A stretch of 9,205 bases of DNA from Novosphingobium sp. (GTDB lineage: Bacteria; Pseudomonadota; Alphaproteobacteria; Sphingomonadales; Sphingomonadaceae): NCBI GenBank assembly GCA_030830245.1, contig JAURNJ010000079.1:1-9205 (forward strand), given 5' to 3'. The notes below the pieces were generated by a model. The model ran no database searches and was not told the DNA's origin. It was given only the letters and a program-made list of their open reading frames with translations. This document shows positions 6,801 through 9,205 of the stretch, piece by piece (the stretch's first letter is position 1; each line of letters begins with the position of its first letter). The translations under genes and the position numbers were made by a program.

Positions 6801-9205
6801 CGAGCATGACGCCAAATAGCGGATGTCGGCCACGATGACGCGGCGGCGCGAGCAGCTCGACGATATTCTCGAAAGGCAGATCCTGATGCGAGAACGCACC
6901 AAGCGACACTTCGCGCACGCGCGCGAGCAACTCCGCCATGGTCGGATCGCCGGCAGCATCGACCCTCATCACCAGCGTGTTGACGAAAAAGCCAATCATC
7001 TCTTCGACTTCGACCCGGTCACGACCTGCGACCGGAACGCCGATGGGCCGATCGTTGCCCCCTGACGAGCGATGCAGCACCGCTACGAGCACGGTGAGCA
7101 ACGTCACGAAAAGTGTCGCGCCCTGCCCGGCCGCGGCCTCGGCCATGCCGTCCGCAATCCCGGCCTCTATTCGGAAACGCAGGGTAGCGCCTTGCCCGAC
7201 CGGATCTGCGGCTCGCGGCCGATCGAGGGGAAGAATTTCGACCGGTTCGAGATCGGCCAGTCGCCGCAGCCAATAGTCCTTCTGCAGATCAATGCCGGCG
7301 CCGACGCTATTGTCATTTCGCCAACAGGCATAATCGGCGTATTGCAACGCCGGCTCGTCGAGGGTCGATGCGCGCCTGACGCGGAATGCGGCGTAGAGCT
7401 CGCCCAACTCGCGCGCCAGCACACCAAACGACCAGCCGTCCGTGATGATATGGTGCATCACGAGAATCAACAGATGCTCTTTGTCGGACAGCTGAACTAG
7501 GGATCCGCGCGCCAACGGGCCCGTCGCAAGATCGAACCGATGCTGCGCGGTCCGGTGCGTCACCGCCGCGAGCCGCACGGCCTGTTCTTCCCCCGAAAGC
7601 CCGCGCAAGTCGACGATTTCCAGATCGAACGGCCGCGGCGGTTGCGAGATCTGTCTGGGCCCTTCGTCACCGCACTGGAAAACCGTGCGCAGTATCTCGT
7701 GGCGCCTGACGATCTCGTCGAGGGCGCGTCGCAGCGCATCTTCTTCCAGTCCGACCGGTTCGCCGTTTTGATCCGAGACAGCGCGCAATCGCAGCCCAAT
7801 CGCGATGTTGTAGGTCGGATTGCCGGGCTCCAGCCTGTCCAGAAACCACAAGCGGGTCTGCGCAGCTAGCAGTGGCGCGCTCCTGTCTCTCCGCGCGCGC
7901 TTTATGACGGTCCCGTCGCGGGCAGGGATGCTTTCCTTCGTTATCGCGTGCGTCCTGAGGACCTCGGCCGCGTTGGGGTCGAGGGTCGACGCCGAGGCGA
8001 CGGCCGCGATCTCGGCGAGCCTGGCCGCGAAACTTGCGACGGTCGGCGCCTCGAAGAGAACGCGGACAGGAAGCTCCATTTCGAACGCGACGCGTATACA
8101 ACTGATCAGTCGCGTCGCCAGGAGCGAGTGGCCGCCGAGCGCAAAGAAATTGTCGTCGATCCCGACCTGCTCCAGCTCGAGCACCTCGGCGAACAATGCG
8201 CAAAGACTTCGTTCGGTCGTGGTTCGCGGAGGCTTGAAGCTGCTTGTCGCCAACTTGCCCGCTGACGGGGCCGGCAGAGCCTTGCGGTCCAGTTTGCCGT
8301 TGGGAGTAAGCGGCAGGCTTTCGAGCACCATGATTGCTGCAGGGACCATGTAATCAGGGAGCCGCCCCGCCACGTGCGCACGCAGCATCGACTCGAGCGT
8401 CTCGCCGGAATGGGCGCGCGCAGCGGCAGCCACCACATAAGCGATCAACCGCTTTTCACCGGACGTATCGCGCTCCACCAAAACGACGGCTCGATGGACC
8501 GAGGGATGCATGGCCAGAGTCGTTTCAATCTCGCCAAGCTCAATGCGGAAGCCGCGAAGCTTCACCTGCTCGTCGGCACGGCCGCGAAACTCGAAGCCGC
8601 CATCCGGCAAACGCCGCGCTATATCCCCGGTCAGATAAATCCGCCCACCAAAGTCGTGAGGATCTGGAACCATGCGCTGCGCCGTCAACGCCGGTCGGTG
8701 AAGGTAACAGCGCGCCACGCCGGCGCCGCCGACCGCGACTTCTCCAAGCCCGCCGGGGGACGCCAGCTGTAGGTCTTCATCGAGCAGATGCAGCGACAGG
8801 TCCGACATAGGCGTACCGATGACGCTGCCGCGTCGTAGCTCGACGTCGGACAGCCCGATGCGCCGGTAGGTCACGTGCACCGTTGTTTCGGTGATGCCGT
8901 ACATATTGACAAGCTGAGGATACGCGTCGCCATGACGATCGATCCATGGCGCCAGCATGGCAGGGTCTAGCGCCTCGCCGCCAAAAACGACCACGCGCAG
9001 GCTCAACTCGCCTTCCCGGCCGAGCCGCCGATCGGACGCGATCAGCTGGCCAAAGGCGGATGGCGTCTGGTTCAGCACCGTGACGCGACGGCGGCACAGC
9101 AGGTCGTAGAATTCATCCGGCGAGCGCGTTACCTCATAAGGCACGACGATCAGCCGGCCGCCATAAAGCAGGGCTCCCCAGATTTCCCAAACCGAAAAGT
9201 CAAAC
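3820..9205 (-). CDS. Nonribosomal peptide synthetase, terminal two modules: A(partial)-T-C-A-T-TE
   Basis: Read from 9204 down to TGA at 3822-3820: 1794 visible residues, with the N-terminus beyond the right edge. The GTG at 9144 is internal, because the frame continues upstream through a normal A4 motif (FDFSVWEI) to the window end. Domain order with approximate visible residues: A 1-310, T 325-400 (Ser360), C 444-890 (HHxxxDG 584-590), A 909-1406, T 1420-1492 (Ser1455), TE 1523-1780 (Ser1596). All catalytic residues I can check are present. The protein activates two amino acids as adenylates, holds them on phosphopantetheine arms, forms one peptide bond here and releases the product. There is no epimerization, methylation or reductase domain. 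The first visible A domain has a threonine-like code; the second is unassigned. Start, upstream modules and any MbtH partner are outside the window. The NRPS converges on the tailoring genes, so it must be transcribed separately. Confidence 0.97.
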   Translation of the reverse strand, partial: FDFSVWEIWGALLYGGRLIVVPYEVTRSPDEFYDLLCRRRVTVLNQTPSAFGQLIASDRRLGREGELSLRVVVFGGEALDPAMLAPWIDRHGDAYPQLVNMYGITETTVHVTYRRIGLSDVELRRGSVIGTPMSDLSLHLLDEDLQLASPGGLGEVAVGGAGVARCYLHRPALTAQRMVPDPHDFGGRIYLTGDIARRLPDGGFEFRGRADEQVKLRGFRIELGEIETTLAMHPSVHRAVVLVERDTSGEKRLIAYVVAAAARAHSGETLESMLRAHVAGRLPDYMVPAAIMVLESLPLTPNGKLDRKALPAPSAGKLATSSFKPPRTTTERSLCALFAEVLELEQVGIDDNFFALGGHSLLATRLISCIRVAFEMELPVRVLFEAPTVASFAARLAEIAAVASASTLDPNAAEVLRTHAITKESIPARDGTVIKRARRDRSAPLLAAQTRLWFLDRLEPGNPTYNIAIGLRLRAVSDQNGEPVGLEEDALRRALDEIVRRHEILRTVFQCGDEGPRQISQPPRPFDLEIVDLRGLSGEEQAVRLAAVTHRTAQHRFDLATGPLARGSLVQLSDKEHLLILVMHHIITDGWSFGVLARELGELYAAFRVRRASTLDEPALQYADYACWRNDNSVGAGIDLQKDYWLRRLADLEPVEILPLDRPRAADPVGQGATLRFRIEAGIADGMAEAAAGQGATLFVTLLTVLVAVLHRSSGGNDRPIGVPVAGRDRVEVEEMIGFFVNTLVMRVDAAGDPTMAELLARVREVSLGAFSHQDLPFENIVELLAPPRHRGRHPLFGVMLVLQNPPGGPLSLPGISIEAEEIEMGVSKFDLTLQVAPSSGALDCAIEYNADLLERATVEQIASRFVLGCVALVENQQARLSQLALESEAELSRRRACERSVPLANPARDVLEQILDQAIEQPDAVALAWEDGALSYRELARRVRRTGSGLRATGVQVGDRVGAAFERCPEMIVALLGIMHAGAAYVPLDPGYPAERLAFTIKDSGVRLILARSSDTLNHVTSQMTSSPLVLSLADLVPGDQQCPEQTPPNCLAYIIYTSGSTGTPKGVMVSRGNLAVSTAARLAVYDEARPRFVLASSFAFDSSVAGIFGSLSAGGVLVLPPPGAERDPLQLKSVLQRECAKQSLMLPALYMALLDVAADGELDMLRTIIVAGEDCPSRLVRRHRQALPDTRLANEYGPSEASVWCTVKLWPVAYAGAADDSDVSIGRPIPGVRVWIADATGQPAPLGAAGEVCIGGTGVALGYAGRPGQTAESFVPDPQSNEAGARCYRSGDRARFMASGEISLSGRIDRQIKVRGFRVEPGEVEALLLQSEWIREVVVATARDARERLQLIAHAVPMPGREDAEAGLRAWLAERVPAHLVPARFVWHDQLPRAAGGKVDLAQFKTSSILPRRDAQALPRNRLELELARVWEDVLGHDQIGVDDDFFELGGHSLLAIELIAEIRRRLGRDTPLAALFSSGTVARLAEMISAGPPHTVGAQAASEQKLTGVLVPLSSSSDDRPLFLVHQAGGNVMSYLRLARHLGTGGLPVVGLQSVGIDGSEAPLTCIESMAAHYLNAIRVVQPQGPYRLAGHSLGGRVAQEMARQLGESGTDVDFLGVMDVPGSETDLNWTRLLDEEEHEVLAQLLRQIELFHGRALDISAEELRILTADERIDLIVRRMKQRLLLPSNARAAEVSGLLNVYKANMRAIAAFQPRPCRADIHVFATRELAQAHPSDHLLGWGTLTQGRVHVVQAPGDHMSLLGVDHAPAMAGLILQGCVGGAATPSSLAKA
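3865..4638 (-). other. Type I thioesterase domain (product release)
   Basis: An alpha/beta-hydrolase domain at the C-terminus. It starts at PLFLVHQAGG (oxyanion region), has the nucleophile elbow GHSLGG (Ser codon 4417-4419), a likely catalytic Asp in VMDVPG and the catalytic His in GDHMSLL. It releases the peptide by hydrolysis or, if a nucleophile such as the Thr hydroxyl is available, by cyclization; sequence alone does not decide which. The C-terminal tail of about 15 residues is unremarkable. Confidence 0.93.
4729..4947 (-). other. NRPS thiolation (PCP) domain 2
   Basis: DDFFELGGHSLLAIELI is intact, with the phosphopantetheine Ser codon at 4840-4842. It sits directly before the thioesterase, as expected for the last carrier. 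Confidence 0.93.
4987..6480 (-). other. NRPS adenylation domain 2, substrate unassigned
   Basis: Complete domain: A1-like LSYRELAR, A2 GAAYVPLDPGYP, A3 IIYTSGSTGTPKG, A4 FDSSVAGIF, A5 NEYGPSEAS, A6 GEVCIGGTG, A7 CYRSGD, A8 GRIDRQIKVRGFRVEPGEVE and A10 GGKVD with the catalytic Lys. Pocket residues by motif alignment are D235, S236, A239, L278, I299, A301, E322, V330, W331, K517. Asp235 keeps the alpha-amino anchor. Glu322 could pair with a basic or polar side chain, but I do not recognise the code, so no amino acid is assigned. Confidence 0.88.
6550..7875 (-). other. NRPS condensation domain (LCL-like)
   Basis: C1 motif LLAAQTRLWFLDRLEPG, C2 RHEILRTVF, C3 active site MHHIITDG (second His codon at 7450-7452), C4 near YADYACW, C5 FFVNTLVMR and C7 HQDLPFE are all present. 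The N-terminal motif lacks the features of dual E/C domains and no E domain precedes it, so it should join an L-configured donor (predicted Thr) to the last residue. Confidence 0.9.
8005..8232 (-). other. NRPS thiolation (PCP) domain 1
   Basis: The motif DNFFALGGHSLL is intact; the phosphopantetheine Ser codon is at 8125-8127. Preceded by the usual TTTERSLCALFAEVL helix, and followed by a roughly 45-residue basic linker to the condensation domain. Confidence 0.93.
8275..9205 (-). other. NRPS adenylation domain 1 (partial), threonine-type pocket
   Basis: Begins at core motif A4 (FDFSVWE); motifs A1-A3 are off the window. A5 is MYGITETT, A6 GEVAVGGAG, A7 YLTGD, A8 DEQVKLRGFRIELGE and A10 PNGKLDRKAL. 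Lining up on GrsA-PheA numbering by motif: D235, F236, W239, N278, V299, G301, M322, V330, H331, K517. This differs from the classic Thr code DFWNIGMVHK only at 299 (Val for Ile). Known codes of this kind activate L-Thr or close derivatives, so Thr is the predicted substrate. Confidence 0.82.

Noticed and set aside
4825..8160. Repeated DNA at about 4825-4870 and 8110-8160
   Set aside because: These are the two copies of the carrier-domain motif LGGHSLL; homologous domains explain the similarity.
9142..9144. GTG at 9144 as the NRPS start
   Set aside because: The frame continues to the window edge with a perfect adenylation A4 segment, so the codon encodes an internal Val.

Overview
The window looks like the inside of a secondary-metabolite (nonribosomal peptide) gene cluster from a GC-rich bacterium. 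Codon third positions are mostly G or C, genes are tightly packed with Shine-Dalgarno sites, and the proteins look Gram-negative (proteobacterial). A member of the Alphaproteobacteria is possible, but the sequence does not settle this. Both ends cut through genes, so the cluster continues on both sides. There are no RNA genes, insertion sequences, CRISPR arrays or phage genes, and no gap longer than 120 bases.

Left half, plus strand: a run of four tailoring genes. (1) 1-459 is the C-terminal end of a radical-SAM protein of the cobalamin-binding methyltransferase type (PhpK-like). (2) 479-1747 is a GT1/MGT-like glycosyltransferase. (3) 1744-2748 is an extended-SDR sugar-nucleotide epimerase resembling UDP-glucose 4-epimerases, whose start codon overlaps the stop of the glycosyltransferase. 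(4) 2869-3792 is a JmjC/cupin-8 Fe(II)/2-oxoglutarate hydroxylase with a strong likeness to FIH (the HIF asparaginyl hydroxylase).

Right half, minus strand: 3820-9205 is the last part of a modular NRPS, converging on the tailoring genes with only 27 bases between the stops. Its visible order is A(partial)-T-C-A-T-TE, so it holds the last two modules and the release domain. The first visible A domain carries a binding-pocket signature I read as DFWNVGMVHK, which is threonine-type. The last A domain reads DSALIAEVWK, which I cannot assign. There is no epimerization domain and the C domain looks LCL, so both residues are expected to be L.

Working model (inference): the NRPS makes a peptide ending in Thr-X and the thioesterase releases or cyclizes it. 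The radical-SAM enzyme adds a methyl to an unactivated carbon, the JmjC enzyme hydroxylates a residue, and the glycosyltransferase adds a sugar, possibly on the Thr or the new hydroxyl. The coupled epimerase would supply the sugar donor. The product cannot be named from this window.
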